Part shown: positions 10,323 through 18,751 of the stretch, piece by piece
Layout of the letters: every line of letters starts with the position of its first letter
Numbering within the stretch: position 1 is the stretch's first letter
Position numbers and translations under genes: made by a program
Notes under the pieces: model-generated
The model's input: only the letters and a program-made list of their open reading frames with translations
What the model was told of the DNA's origin: nothing
The model's database searches: none
Source of the DNA: Bacteriovoracaceae bacterium
GTDB lineage: Bacteria; Bdellovibrionota; Bacteriovoracia; Bacteriovoracales; Bacteriovoracaceae
Reading direction: 5' to 3'
Length of the DNA: 64,000 bases
Assembly: GCA_947441615.1 (NCBI GenBank)
Contig: CANEUH010000004.1
Location: forward strand, 108,143-172,142

Positions 10323-10558
10323 AACTGACCCATATCAATGGTGTTGAAACTTAAAATTCACCAGTAATGTCCGAGATTTAAAACTTATTTTGAGAAACTG
10401 CCCTGAACGAGGACACAAAAAACCTTTCTAATATATTTACTTGATTCATCCTGGCACTCGCTCAGAAGTGTTTACTACATTTTGCGCCAGGATGAGACTG
10501 GTGAATTTTTAAGTTCACAAATGAAACGATTTTTTAACACCATTCAACAGGGTCAGTT
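10323..10558. mobile_element. Inverted-repeat element, possible non-autonomous IS/MITE remnant
   Basis: Three blocks at the left end recur in inverted order at the right end: AACTGACCC (10323-10331 and 10550-10558), AATGGTGTT (10337-10345 and 10536-10544) and ACTTAAAATTCACCAGT (10349-10365; 10497-10514 with one extra base). Inside them lies a further perfect 10-bp inverted repeat, TCATCCTGGC (10446-10455 and 10486-10495). There is no coding frame. Nested terminal blocks of this kind resemble the multi-repeat ends of IS21-like elements with the transposase genes lost; the family is inference. It fills the gap between two convergent genes. Confidence 0.55.
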
Positions 10559-10606
10559 AAAAAAACTTAAGCATTCTCTTCATTCAAAACGAATACACCA
10601 ATCTTA

Positions 10607-12412
10607 TTACTTAAGATTATCAACCGAGGCCGGCATTCTCTGGGCATTGGTCTGATAGAGACGAGACACATCTTCTTTATAAGTTGAATCAAGTTTTTCA
10701 AACTGTTTCGCATTAACGAGAAGCCTGTACCCCTCAGTAAAATTCAGTTCAGCAGTTTTTCTTAAGACCAGAAAATAATCATCATTTGAAAGGCTTGACT
10801 GGTAGGTTGAGTAATACTTCTTAAGAAGATCGTAATCTTTTAATTGAGAAATATAGATGAGAGTTTTCCCTTTATCTGCTCCCTGACTCACGAAATATTC
10901 AATCAATTCGGGGTCTTTTTTCTTTACCACATGGTACATTAGTGTTTGACCAACGAGCTGAGGACGATCATTTATTTTCAACACAAGAGTCTTGTTTTTA
11001 ATAATGTCCTGGGATGAAGAATTTTGAAGGAAGGCGATATTCTCACTTCCCAATTTCAACTCCCAAAATGCCCAAAGACTCAAAGTCATGAGACTGACAA
11101 CTCCAGGAATAGAAACTCTCCAATCAAAAAAATGTGATAAGAAATTACGAATTTTTTTGGGTTTTGAAACATAGTAATTAAAAGGAAGTCCTGAGCTAAT
11201 TTTATGCTCTAGGTACGAGATTCTTTTTTTGGGCTCTGGATGGGTAGAAAAAGTCTCGCTAAACCACTTACTAATTCGACCTTTCTTTTTATCGACCTTA
11301 TACTTTGTCTTGAGGTACTGCGGAAGCTCCTGAGGAGAAGTTAATTTTTCAAGTGCCGACTTAAAGGCTTCAAGATTCGCACCCATAACCATAACGGCAT
11401 AGCCATCTGCTTCAAATTCATGGGATCTAATTGTATCAAACATTATTGAGTGATTAAAAAAATACCAAATCATGCAAAGTAGAGTTGTCGCAACAGCAGT
11501 GAAACTCGTATGAAGGTGGGCATCTTCTCCCCAGTAGAGAAATGAAATAGAGAAAACACTAAATCCAATAATCAGTGTCCCAAACAGGAGTGAAACAAAA
11601 TTTTTAAAAAGATCAATCACTCGTTTATGTATATGACGGTTCACGACATGTCCTAACTCGTGAGCAATAATGGCATCAAACTCTTCATGAGTTAGTGAAT
11701 CTCTAAGAGACTTACCTATGAACATAGTTTGATTAGAAAAGAAAAGAAGCTTTAGACCTACCACAAACGCATTTTTAATATCGGCTTCGATCCATCTAAC
11801 ACGCATATTGGGCTGTTTAATTTCAAAAAGTCTTTTATTTATAATCTTTAAATACTCTGGCTCAGTTATTTCACGGTTAGGTATTAGCCTGAGCATAATA
11901 ATAACTGTGCATACGATGGTTAAAACTGAAACAAAGATAATATTTAGAAAGAGTTCTAGAATCCAAATTCCACCAGAATGAGTTGAGCCATCTTCCTGGA
12001 ATGCCCAGTTGATTGAAGCATAAACAAGTATTGGAAGCAGGACCAATCCAAAATTAACTCTCAATTCTTTAATGAGATGATTTTTAAAGGACTCATATAA
12101 CTCTAACTTCGTGTGTTTTTCAATATAACGAATAAAAAATTGGTACAAAAAAAAGCCCAAGAAAACTAAACATAAATAGATTGCACCAAGACCAACAATA
12201 CCTAAACTAATCGCCTTTTCACTTATCAGGTGAGCAACGATAATTGAAAGAAATCCTTCAAAGATAAAAACATAGAAGTGATGACCTAAAATCATTTCTC
12301 GGTGGGAGAAGTTATTCGCCTCAATTAATGAAGATAGGAAGACCTCACGTTCTTTTCTGAACTTTCTGATATTGTAGACAATGGCGAGAAGCAGAAAAAG
12401 AGCATAGAGCAT
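10607..12412 (-). CDS. M48-family membrane metalloprotease with an ankyrin-like C-terminal tail
   Basis: 601 residues. The first ~190 form several membrane helices; the zinc motif HELGHVVNRH lies near residue 248 and the downstream zinc ligand motif HEFEADGYAV near 325, as in Ste24/HtpX-type proteases. The active site should face the cytoplasm, where such enzymes remove damaged membrane proteins. A further membrane helix follows (about 440-455), then about 130 residues with ankyrin-like repeats (GQTLMYHVVKKKDPELIEYF, QGADKGKTLIYI) not usual for the family. These would lie on the far side of that helix. Confidence 0.85.
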   Translation of the reverse strand: MLYALFLLLAIVYNIRKFRKEREVFLSSLIEANNFSHREMILGHHFYVFIFEGFLSIIVAHLISEKAISLGIVGLGAIYLCLVFLGFFLYQFFIRYIEKHTKLELYESFKNHLIKELRVNFGLVLLPILVYASINWAFQEDGSTHSGGIWILELFLNIIFVSVLTIVCTVIIMLRLIPNREITEPEYLKIINKRLFEIKQPNMRVRWIEADIKNAFVVGLKLLFFSNQTMFIGKSLRDSLTHEEFDAIIAHELGHVVNRHIHKRVIDLFKNFVSLLFGTLIIGFSVFSISFLYWGEDAHLHTSFTAVATTLLCMIWYFFNHSIMFDTIRSHEFEADGYAVMVMGANLEAFKSALEKLTSPQELPQYLKTKYKVDKKKGRISKWFSETFSTHPEPKKRISYLEHKISSGLPFNYYVSKPKKIRNFLSHFFDWRVSIPGVVSLMTLSLWAFWELKLGSENIAFLQNSSSQDIIKNKTLVLKINDRPQLVGQTLMYHVVKKKDPELIEYFVSQGADKGKTLIYISQLKDYDLLKKYYSTYQSSLSNDDYFLVLRKTAELNFTEGYRLLVNAKQFEKLDSTYKEDVSRLYQTNAQRMPASVDNLK

Positions 12413-12485
12413 TTACTTGACTCTCCATTAAACTTATCGGAATTTGATGGGATAAATATTAAAGAAAAGAGATAGGAGACCATTT

Positions 12486-12818
12486 ATGTCAAACACCCAT
12501 CTGACTCTTAAGGAATTTCACGACAGGCACCTGAAAATTGGTAAAAATGATGTCATTTTAGATGTGAGAAATCCGGATGAATTCAAAGAGTCCCATATTC
12601 AAGGGGCGCTCAATTACCCTGTTTCTGAAGTGGTTCAACATATCGAAGAACTTAAAAAATACGACCATATCTACATCCATTGCAAAAGAGGCGGAAGAGC
12701 ACAAACAGCTTTTCAAATTTTATCAGGTTCAGGATTAACAAATCTTGTTTGCATTTCAGATGCAGGAATGGATATGTGGATAACTGAGGGATTCCCAATC
12801 GTTAAAGGTTCACTTTAG
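12486..12818 (+). CDS. Single-domain rhodanese
   Basis: Sulfurtransferase fold of 110 residues in the cytoplasm. It has the strand-one motif DVRNPDEFKESHIQGALNYP and the active-site loop HCKRGGRAQTA with the catalytic cysteine about residue 66; CxxGxR-type loops bind the persulfide. Such proteins (PspE/GlpE class) move sulfur from thiosulfate or act as persulfide carriers; the substrate cannot be told. It is divergent from the M48 gene (73-base gap) and overlaps the end of the next, convergent gene by four bases. Confidence 0.9.
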   Translation: MSNTHLTLKEFHDRHLKIGKNDVILDVRNPDEFKESHIQGALNYPVSEVVQHIEELKKYDHIYIHCKRGGRAQTAFQILSGSGLTNLVCISDAGMDMWITEGFPIVKGSL

Positions 12819-13246
12819 AAACAGATTTGTTCATGGTTTATGACATGAATGACATCAGCTACATTCCCTAACGAAAAATGACCAAGCTTAGCTTTTACTC
12901 GCACCGGAAACTTAACCGTTGTTAAGCCGGTGCAGTTATAACCGAGAGTGTTTTTTTCTATTAAATTTTGAGTGTAAGCACTTAAAAGAGAACTCAAGTT
13001 TTCCATGTTCATTCGTTTATCAAGAATTTGGGAACAGGAATTACGACAACTAAGGAAGCTGGAGGAAGAATAATTATCGTATGAGTTTAGCTCAAATCTC
13101 TTAAGGGTCACGGGAGATGCTTTATGTGCACCAGTCAAAGGAGCAAAGGCTACTATTAAACAGTCACAGTTTAAGGCCATGACTGGTTTTGAAAATATTA
13201 ATAATATTAGAAATTTCCAAATGCTAGTTTTCAAACAAAGAATCAC
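12815..13246 (-). CDS. Exported cysteine-rich protein, unknown function
   Basis: 143 residues from a GTG at 13246. A TTG four codons later (13234), giving MKTSIWKFLILLIFSKPVMA, would make a cleaner signal peptide, and neither start has a good Shine-Dalgarno. The mature part holds paired cysteines (NCDCLIV, SCRNSC, YNCTG, QICF) suggesting several disulfides in the periplasm or outside. The start overlaps the end of the upstream gene, so both are probably co-transcribed. Not recognised. Confidence 0.65.
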   Translation of the reverse strand: MILCLKTSIWKFLILLIFSKPVMALNCDCLIVAFAPLTGAHKASPVTLKRFELNSYDNYSSSSFLSCRNSCSQILDKRMNMENLSSLLSAYTQNLIEKNTLGYNCTGLTTVKFPVRVKAKLGHFSLGNVADVIHVINHEQICF

Positions 13247-13685
13247 ATTTCGCTTTATCTAAACCTAGTTCTTTAAAAGCTCTCTTCAATTGCTCTTCAT
13301 CAGACTCATTGGCCCTCTTTGTAACCTCTTTCCGACTTAAGACCGGAAATACTTTTACAAAATTATCCTGAACCTGGCCCTTAGCTCCTATAAAAAAAAC
13401 TTGAGCAACAATATACCCAACCTTCAAGTCTGATTTAGTTACTTTATATTCGAGAGTAACTTCATTCATTTTCTTATTGGGAGACTCACTTGCTCCCAAC
13501 TTACCATGTACAAGGTCACCCTTTTTTGAGTGGACTACCAGTTTAACTTTTTGATCAAGGAACAGGTGATCAACTTGTTTTACGAGTTGACCATCGACAT
13601 AGATTTTAGATTCTGCAGCATGAGTTGTAGCAGAAACGAAGAGAAGTATTAAAAGTGAAAACAGTTGGATGAGTTGTTTTTTCAT
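13224..13685 (-). CDS. Exported protein, unknown function
   Basis: 153 residues with a clear signal peptide (LFSLLILLFVSATTHA). The mature domain looks beta-rich (KIYVDGQLVKQV, VTLEYKVTKSDLKVGYIVAQVFF), followed by a charged helical tail with one cysteine. AAGGAC lies five bases before the ATG. It follows polA convergently placed neighbours on the same strand with a 36-base gap and overlaps the start of the cysteine-rich gene downstream. No family recognised. Confidence 0.7.
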   Translation of the reverse strand: MKKQLIQLFSLLILLFVSATTHAAESKIYVDGQLVKQVDHLFLDQKVKLVVHSKKGDLVHGKLGASESPNKKMNEVTLEYKVTKSDLKVGYIVAQVFFIGAKGQVQDNFVKVFPVLSRKEVTKRANESDEEQLKRAFKELGLDKAKCDSLFEN

Positions 13686-13721
13686 AAAGTCCTTTTCGGA
13701 TATACAAAAAAAAACTTAATT

Positions 13722-16355
13722 CTATTTTAGATCGTACCAGTTATTTCCTGAGCTTATCTCAACTTTAAGAACAGTGGTTAAAGTTACTGCTCCTTCCATC
13801 TGTTCCCGAACTAATTGCTTCATTTGATCGATTTCTCCAGGGAAAACATCAAAAATGAGTTCATCATGAACCTGAAGAACCATTTTGGATTGAAAATTAA
13901 GTTCCTTGAGTTTTCTTTGAATATTTATCATCGCAAGCTTAATAATATCAGCAGCAGTTCCTTGAATGGGACTGTTAATCGCCACTCGCTCGGCCATCGC
14001 CTTCACTTGGCGGTTTGTTGATTTGATGTCGGGAAGAAATCTTTTTCTACCAAAAAGAGTGATCGCGTAACCAGTGTCTTCTGCTGTTTCTTTTAAACTA
14101 TCGAGATAACTTTTAACTGAATAAAATTTATGAAAATAATTTGTAATGTACTTTTTCGCCTCGCCTTGTGAAATATGCAGGGCCTGAGAGAGGCCAAAGC
14201 TCGTTTGGCCATACATGAGTCCAAAGTTAATTGCCTTCGCACTGTTTCTCATTTCTTTAGTCACTTGATCCAAGGGCACATCAAAGATTTCTGCTGCTGT
14301 TTGCTTATGAATATCTCTATCGTGCTTAAAGGCATCAAGCATATTTTTATCTTGAGAGAAGTGGGCCAATAGCCTTAATTCAACCTGCGAATAGTCGGCG
14401 GATAATAAGACTCGACCAGCTGAAGGGACAAAACCACGACGCAATTTTCTACCGTTCTCAGTTCTTACTGGAATATTTTGAAGGTTGGGATTATCAGATG
14501 AAAGCCTACCTGTTGCTGCATTAGATGGTTGATAGTGGGTGTGAATTTTTTTGGTGTTTGGGTTCACCATCGTTGGAAGTGCTTTCACGTAAGTTGAAAG
14601 CAGTTTCTCAATCTCTCGGTACTTCAGAAGAAGCTCCGGAATGGGGCTTAATTTCATCGCCGCTAGTTCTGAAAGGACTTCCGCGTCCGTAGAATAACCG
14701 GTTTTGGTTTTTCTTATGACAGGCAGCTGAAGCTTCTCAAAAAGAAGCTCACCTACCTGCTTCGGTGACCTGAGGTTAATTTTATCACCTGAAACTTTTA
14801 AAACCTCTGATTCAATGTCTTCAATTTGCTTAGAGAACTCAACTTCAAGCTCTTTATAGAAAGGAATATTAAGATGAATTCCTTCAAGCTCCATGGCCGC
14901 GAGGACTTTAATCAGTGGAATATCTAATTCTACATAGGGCCTTTCAACATCTACTTCTTTTAGTTTTTCCTGAAGAATCGAACGAAGTTTTAAAATAGCT
15001 TCGGCTTTTTCACCAAGTGTCTTAATTTCTTCATCTGATTGCTGTCCAAATAAATCCGTCTGACCTTGGGGTGTTGATGCAAGCTTATAACCCAGAAATT
15101 CTTCCATGATTGTCTCTAAGTCGTGTCGATATTCAGGATTTAAAATAAAATGCGCCTGAGCAAGATCAAAATAACGAAACTCAGGATTCACTCCCGCCAA
15201 CATGCAAAGTTGTAACAGGGGCTTTGATTGATAACATACAAAAGTTATTCCTGAGATGTTTAAGATCTCGGCAAAAGATTTTGCATTATCCTGGTTTAAA
15301 TGGATGAGTCCTATTGATTTTTCGGTGGCAACGAGCGCCGATTTCCAAATTTGATGTTGATTCATTTCGTCATCAGTCACAGATACAACTGAGGCAAACT
15401 TATGTCCTGAAATTTCTTGTTTAAATTCATCGACAGTCCAGGAACTAACTTTTTTACTATCAACTTTTTCGACCTGTCGTGGAATAGATTTTACATCATT
15501 AACTTTGAATTCCTGAAGTTTTGTTAACCAAGAACGAAATCCAACTCTATTAAGAAAAGCTTCGACTTCAGGAGTGAGTTTTAATTTGTATGCAGAATCA
15601 GTCGATGACATTTTCAAATCAAGGTCGCATACTATTTTCACTAACTCTCGAGAGAGAAGCGCCATATCTTTATGATTAGCAAGAGCAGTCTGACTTCGCT
15701 TATTCTTGATGGAATCTACATTTTTGAGAATATTTTCAAGATCTCCAAACTCCTCAATAAGATTTTGAGCACCTTTGGGCCCGATACCGTCAACGCCCGG
15801 TATATTGTCTGAGGAATCTCCAATGAGGGAGAGGTAATCCATAATCTGTTCTGGATACACACCCATTTTATCTTTAACATCTTCTCTTAGGTAAATTTTT
15901 TCCTTCATGGTATCGAGCATTTTTATTGGCCCATCCACAAACTGCATGAGGTCTTTATCACCGGAGGCAATAAGAATTTCATCAAAGTCATTTTTCCATT
16001 GAGTTGCAGCAGAGCCAATAATGTCGTCCGCTTCGTATCGAGGGGCCTTAATTTCTGGTAGCCCAAGTACTTTAACTAACTCATCTACAATCGCAAATTG
16101 GGGGATGAGCTCATCTGGTGGTTCTGACCGATGGGCCTTGTAGTCGGAGTAAATCTCTTTACGAAAAGATCCCTCTTTGGTGTCTCGAGCGACCAAAATA
16201 TGAGTGGGTTGATACTTTTGAATCATATTATGGAGCATTGATAAGACTCCATAGACTGCATTCACCGGTGTACCTTCTGGAGTATGAAGTGGTCGAATGG
16301 CAAAGAATGCACGGAAAATGAAATTAGAAATATCAATAATGATCAATTTTTTCAT
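13722..16355 (-). CDS. polA: DNA polymerase I
   Basis: 877 residues, replaces RNA primers and fills repair gaps. The N-terminal 5' nuclease domain (about 1-290) has ARDTKEGSFRKE, SGDKDLMQF and GDSSDNIPGVDGIGPKGA. The C-terminal polymerase shows motif A (SADYSQVELR), motif B (RNSAKAINFGLMYG) and motif C (QVHDELIFDV). The middle 3'-5' exonuclease fold (about 300-470) lacks the DxE metal motif seen in E. coli, so proofreading is probably absent, as in several other bacterial Pol I enzymes. It starts six bases after the RDD gene on the same strand. Confidence 0.97.
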   Translation of the reverse strand: MKKLIIIDISNFIFRAFFAIRPLHTPEGTPVNAVYGVLSMLHNMIQKYQPTHILVARDTKEGSFRKEIYSDYKAHRSEPPDELIPQFAIVDELVKVLGLPEIKAPRYEADDIIGSAATQWKNDFDEILIASGDKDLMQFVDGPIKMLDTMKEKIYLREDVKDKMGVYPEQIMDYLSLIGDSSDNIPGVDGIGPKGAQNLIEEFGDLENILKNVDSIKNKRSQTALANHKDMALLSRELVKIVCDLDLKMSSTDSAYKLKLTPEVEAFLNRVGFRSWLTKLQEFKVNDVKSIPRQVEKVDSKKVSSWTVDEFKQEISGHKFASVVSVTDDEMNQHQIWKSALVATEKSIGLIHLNQDNAKSFAEILNISGITFVCYQSKPLLQLCMLAGVNPEFRYFDLAQAHFILNPEYRHDLETIMEEFLGYKLASTPQGQTDLFGQQSDEEIKTLGEKAEAILKLRSILQEKLKEVDVERPYVELDIPLIKVLAAMELEGIHLNIPFYKELEVEFSKQIEDIESEVLKVSGDKINLRSPKQVGELLFEKLQLPVIRKTKTGYSTDAEVLSELAAMKLSPIPELLLKYREIEKLLSTYVKALPTMVNPNTKKIHTHYQPSNAATGRLSSDNPNLQNIPVRTENGRKLRRGFVPSAGRVLLSADYSQVELRLLAHFSQDKNMLDAFKHDRDIHKQTAAEIFDVPLDQVTKEMRNSAKAINFGLMYGQTSFGLSQALHISQGEAKKYITNYFHKFYSVKSYLDSLKETAEDTGYAITLFGRKRFLPDIKSTNRQVKAMAERVAINSPIQGTAADIIKLAMINIQRKLKELNFQSKMVLQVHDELIFDVFPGEIDQMKQLVREQMEGAVTLTTVLKVEISSGNNWYDLK

Positions 16356-16361
16356 GAGGGC

Positions 16362-16862
16362 CTACTGAAGTGGAACAGGAGGGGTATCAAACCATGAACC
16401 TTTTGATTTACGCAAATCTAATCTAGTACCATCATTCGCAATAACTGTTGTATCGGCCATAATGTCGCCCAATCTGTGCGCAGTATCACCACGAAAGAGG
16501 AAATAAACTTCCATCGCCGCAAGTGGTAAAGCAAAAATACCTGCAATAAACCATCCCCAAAACGGAAAAATCAAAAATCCAAGTGGTAGTGTAAAAGGAA
16601 GATTTCTAATAAACGATTGCCAAGCAGAACAAGGAGTTCCATCAATTAAAGAAACGACTCCAAAACCCATAAAGCGCTTCCCAATAGATTGTCCGTCATA
16701 GAGAGAGTCAGAGACACAAAGATAGATCACTCCGAGTATGAGTCCCATCGGATAATAAAAGATCGCCCCCAGTGTAACCAGGCCGATATCGATACTTTTA
16801 GCTATTAGTCGAGACCTTCTTGCCCTATAAATGGGCCCGGTTAGGAGCAACTTTCTATTCAT
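16362..16862 (-). CDS. RDD-family membrane protein
   Basis: 166 residues from the ATG at 16862; a TTG at 16880 could add six residues and neither has a clear Shine-Dalgarno. The RDD domain shows YRARRSRLIAKSIDIGLV at its start, QSIGKRFMGF after the second helix and the family's RLGDIMADTTVI end. About four membrane helices. RDD proteins are of mixed function, some linked to ion or sodium exchange; nothing here narrows it. Co-oriented with polA, six bases upstream of it. Confidence 0.8.
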   Translation of the reverse strand: MNRKLLLTGPIYRARRSRLIAKSIDIGLVTLGAIFYYPMGLILGVIYLCVSDSLYDGQSIGKRFMGFGVVSLIDGTPCSAWQSFIRNLPFTLPLGFLIFPFWGWFIAGIFALPLAAMEVYFLFRGDTAHRLGDIMADTTVIANDGTRLDLRKSKGSWFDTPPVPLQ

Positions 16863-16933
16863 CGAAGATATTGTAGCCAAAAAATCGCAGCTTGAACGTA
16901 ATTTCGTTTATTTCCGACAATGCTCGTCGGTTG

Positions 16934-16963
16934 TTGACTTCTATCCACTTGTCCGACGATTAT
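16934..16963 (+). promoter_or_regulatory. trxA: Putative promoter of trxA
   Basis: TTGACT (16934-16939) and GATTAT (16958-16963) with an 18-base spacer, about 48 bases ahead of the trxA start codon. Boxes match 5 of 6 and 4 of 6 consensus bases. Confidence 0.4.
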
Positions 16964-17011
16964 CAATAAGTTAAAGTAAAGCGTTCCGAGCACAGCGCAT
17001 AAGGAGATTCT

Positions 17012-17338
17012 ATGGCAAATTTAACAAGTGTAACTTCTTCAAACTTTGAACAAGAAGTTATCAAATCAGACAAACCAGTTCTTGTAGACTTTTGGGCCGA
17101 GTGGTGTGGACCTTGTAAGGCACTTTCTCCAGTCCTCGATGAGATAGCTTCTGAAATGAGCGGAAAAGCGAACATCGTAAAAGTTAACGTTGATCAAGCT
17201 TCAGATCTTGCTCAAAAATTTGGTATCCGTGGTATCCCTACGTTGATTTTCTTCAAAAATGGTGAAGTAAAATCAACTCTCGTTGGTAACCAACCAAAAG
17301 CTGAAATTGTTAAGAACATCAATTCTTTAATTGGTTAA
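17012..17338 (+). CDS. trxA: Thioredoxin 1
   Basis: Small cytoplasmic disulfide reductase, 108 residues, with the active site WCGPCK at 31-36 and the cis-proline motif GIPTLIFF. It passes electrons from thioredoxin reductase to ribonucleotide reductase, peroxiredoxins and other targets. AAGGAG lies six bases before the ATG. Transcribed away from the RDD-polA operon and closed by a hairpin directly behind the gene. Confidence 0.97.
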   Translation: MANLTSVTSSNFEQEVIKSDKPVLVDFWAEWCGPCKALSPVLDEIASEMSGKANIVKVNVDQASDLAQKFGIRGIPTLIFFKNGEVKSTLVGNQPKAEIVKNINSLIG

Positions 17339-17347
17339 TCGAAGGAA

Positions 17348-17372
17348 CGGGCAGATTTTATTCTGCCCGTGA
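17348..17372 (+). terminator. Hairpin behind trxA, terminator or attenuator
   Basis: CGGGCAGA (17348-17355) pairs perfectly with TCTGCCCG (17362-17369) around a six-base loop. The tail GTGAATTTTA is only moderately T-rich, and the gmhA start lies 11 bases behind the stem, so some read-through into gmhA is likely. Confidence 0.65.
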
Positions 17373-17380
17373 ATTTTACT

Positions 17381-17965
17381 ATGAGTTTTATCCGTTCATC
17401 TCTTCTCGAAGCACAGACAACACTAAATAAATTTATTGAGAATGAGGAAAATGTTCAAAAAATTGAACAGGCCATTTCTATTTTTGTAGATTCATTTAAA
17501 AACAAAGGTCGTGTTTTTAGTTGTGGAAATGGTGGCTCGATGTGTGACTCCCTTCATTTTGCTGAGGAATTAACGGGCCGCTACCGTAAGGATCGCGCTC
17601 CTTTACCTGCAACTGGTATTTCTGAAGCTGGACACATCACATGTATTGCCAATGATTTTGGGTTTGACCATATTTTCTCTCGCTTTATCGAAGCATGGGG
17701 CCAGAAAGGCGACACGCTTCTAGCGATTTCTACTTCTGGAAACTCGGCCAATGTCATCAAAGCAGTGGAAGTTGCCAAGTCAAAGGGTATGAAAGTCGTT
17801 GGTCTTCTAGGCAAAGATGGTGGGAAACTAAAATCCATGGTTGATGTCCCCCTTATTATTCCTTGTCCCATCACAGATCGAATTCAAGAAGTGCACATTA
17901 AATGCATCCATATTTTTATTGAAGGTATTGAAAGAGAGCTATTTCCAGAAAATTACCTCAATTAA
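17381..17965 (+). CDS. gmhA: Phosphoheptose isomerase (sedoheptulose 7-phosphate isomerase)
   Basis: SIS-domain enzyme that makes D-glycero-D-manno-heptose 7-phosphate, the first step towards LPS core heptose. 194 residues against 192 in E. coli. SCGNGGSMCDSLHFAEELTG, STSGNSANVIKA and the zinc-site region DRIQEVHIKCIH align with the family throughout. The ATG at 17381 is preferred to a GTG at 17369 by family alignment, yet has no Shine-Dalgarno and sits just behind the trxA hairpin. A GT9 (heptosyltransferase-like) gene occurs near 49 kb, consistent with a heptose-containing LPS. Confidence 0.95.
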   Translation: MSFIRSSLLEAQTTLNKFIENEENVQKIEQAISIFVDSFKNKGRVFSCGNGGSMCDSLHFAEELTGRYRKDRAPLPATGISEAGHITCIANDFGFDHIFSRFIEAWGQKGDTLLAISTSGNSANVIKAVEVAKSKGMKVVGLLGKDGGKLKSMVDVPLIIPCPITDRIQEVHIKCIHIFIEGIERELFPENYLN

Positions 17966-18028
17966 TTTTTCTATAGTTGCTTATAATCGTCAGGCAATCC
18001 TACCCTACTGATTTTTCCTAGTTAATTT

Positions 18029-18058
18029 TCTTTCGCGTGGGCCAATTCAGCTTATAAT
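18029..18058 (+). promoter_or_regulatory. Putative promoter of the agl-like stator operon
   Basis: A perfect TATAAT at 18053-18058, about 42 bases before the aglR-like start. The -35 region (around 18030) has no good match, so an activator or an extended element may be needed. Confidence 0.35.
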
Positions 18059-18099
18059 GAATTATAAATCTTTATTTTTCCATGGAAGGGGAATCTATT

Positions 18100-18741
18100 A
18101 TGGAATTTATCCAGTTTACCGTTCGATTCATTGTTGAGGGCGGTATTTTCATGTACGTGATCTTGGCGGTGTGGGCCTTTGCTTTAGCAGTTGCTTTAGA
18201 GCGATTCAAAAAGCTATCTTACACTTTTGATGTTGATGGTCCTTCATTTATGAATGAACTTCAGCGCTACATTCTATCGAATGATATTCAAGGGGCGATT
18301 AGAGTTTGCTCAGGCTCACAAGCTGCTCTACCAAAAGTGTTAAAGAGCGGACTTAAGCGCGCGAATCAATCTCCAGAGCAAGTTCAAAACGCCATCGATG
18401 CAACAGCACTTGAAGTGATTCCAAAAATTGAACAGCGAATCCCTTACCTTCAACTTGCAGCAAACCTTTCTACACTCTTTGGACTACTAGGAACAATTCA
18501 AGGTCTTATCCAATCATTCTCTGCGGTTTCTGCAGCGGATCCTACTCAGAAAGCAGAAGTTCTTGCTAAGGGTATTGCGGTTGCGATGAATACAACAGCT
18601 CTTGGTCTTCTCGCAGCGATTACCATTATGATGATTCACGCTTTCTTGATGGCCAAATCTGAGAAGATCGTAAACGAGATCGATGAATTTTCAGTTAAGC
18701 TTCAAGATCTTCTTGGTACTAAAAAAGCCATCGACGAATAA
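18100..18741 (+). CDS. MotA/TolQ/ExbB-family stator protein, AglR-like
   Basis: 213 residues from the ATG at 18100, which has AGGGG at the right distance; an upstream ATG at 18082 would put that signal inside the gene. It has one helix near the N-terminus (GGIFMYVILAVWAFALAVAL) and two behind (residues about 130-190) with the conserved LGTIQGLIQSF and NTTALGLLAAI regions of proton-channel subunits. Followed by two TolR/ExbD-like genes, one TolQ plus two TolR, as in Myxococcus AglR-AglQ-AglS, which power gliding. The neighbouring glt-like operon supports this role. Confidence 0.85.
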   Translation: MEFIQFTVRFIVEGGIFMYVILAVWAFALAVALERFKKLSYTFDVDGPSFMNELQRYILSNDIQGAIRVCSGSQAALPKVLKSGLKRANQSPEQVQNAIDATALEVIPKIEQRIPYLQLAANLSTLFGLLGTIQGLIQSFSAVSAADPTQKAEVLAKGIAVAMNTTALGLLAAITIMMIHAFLMAKSEKIVNEIDEFSVKLQDLLGTKKAIDE

Positions 18742-18751
18742 GGATTAGCTT

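Noticed and set aside
16914..16930. CCGAC/GTCGG inverted repeat upstream of trxA
   Set aside because: Only five-base arms; expected by chance and not placed like a terminator or operator.
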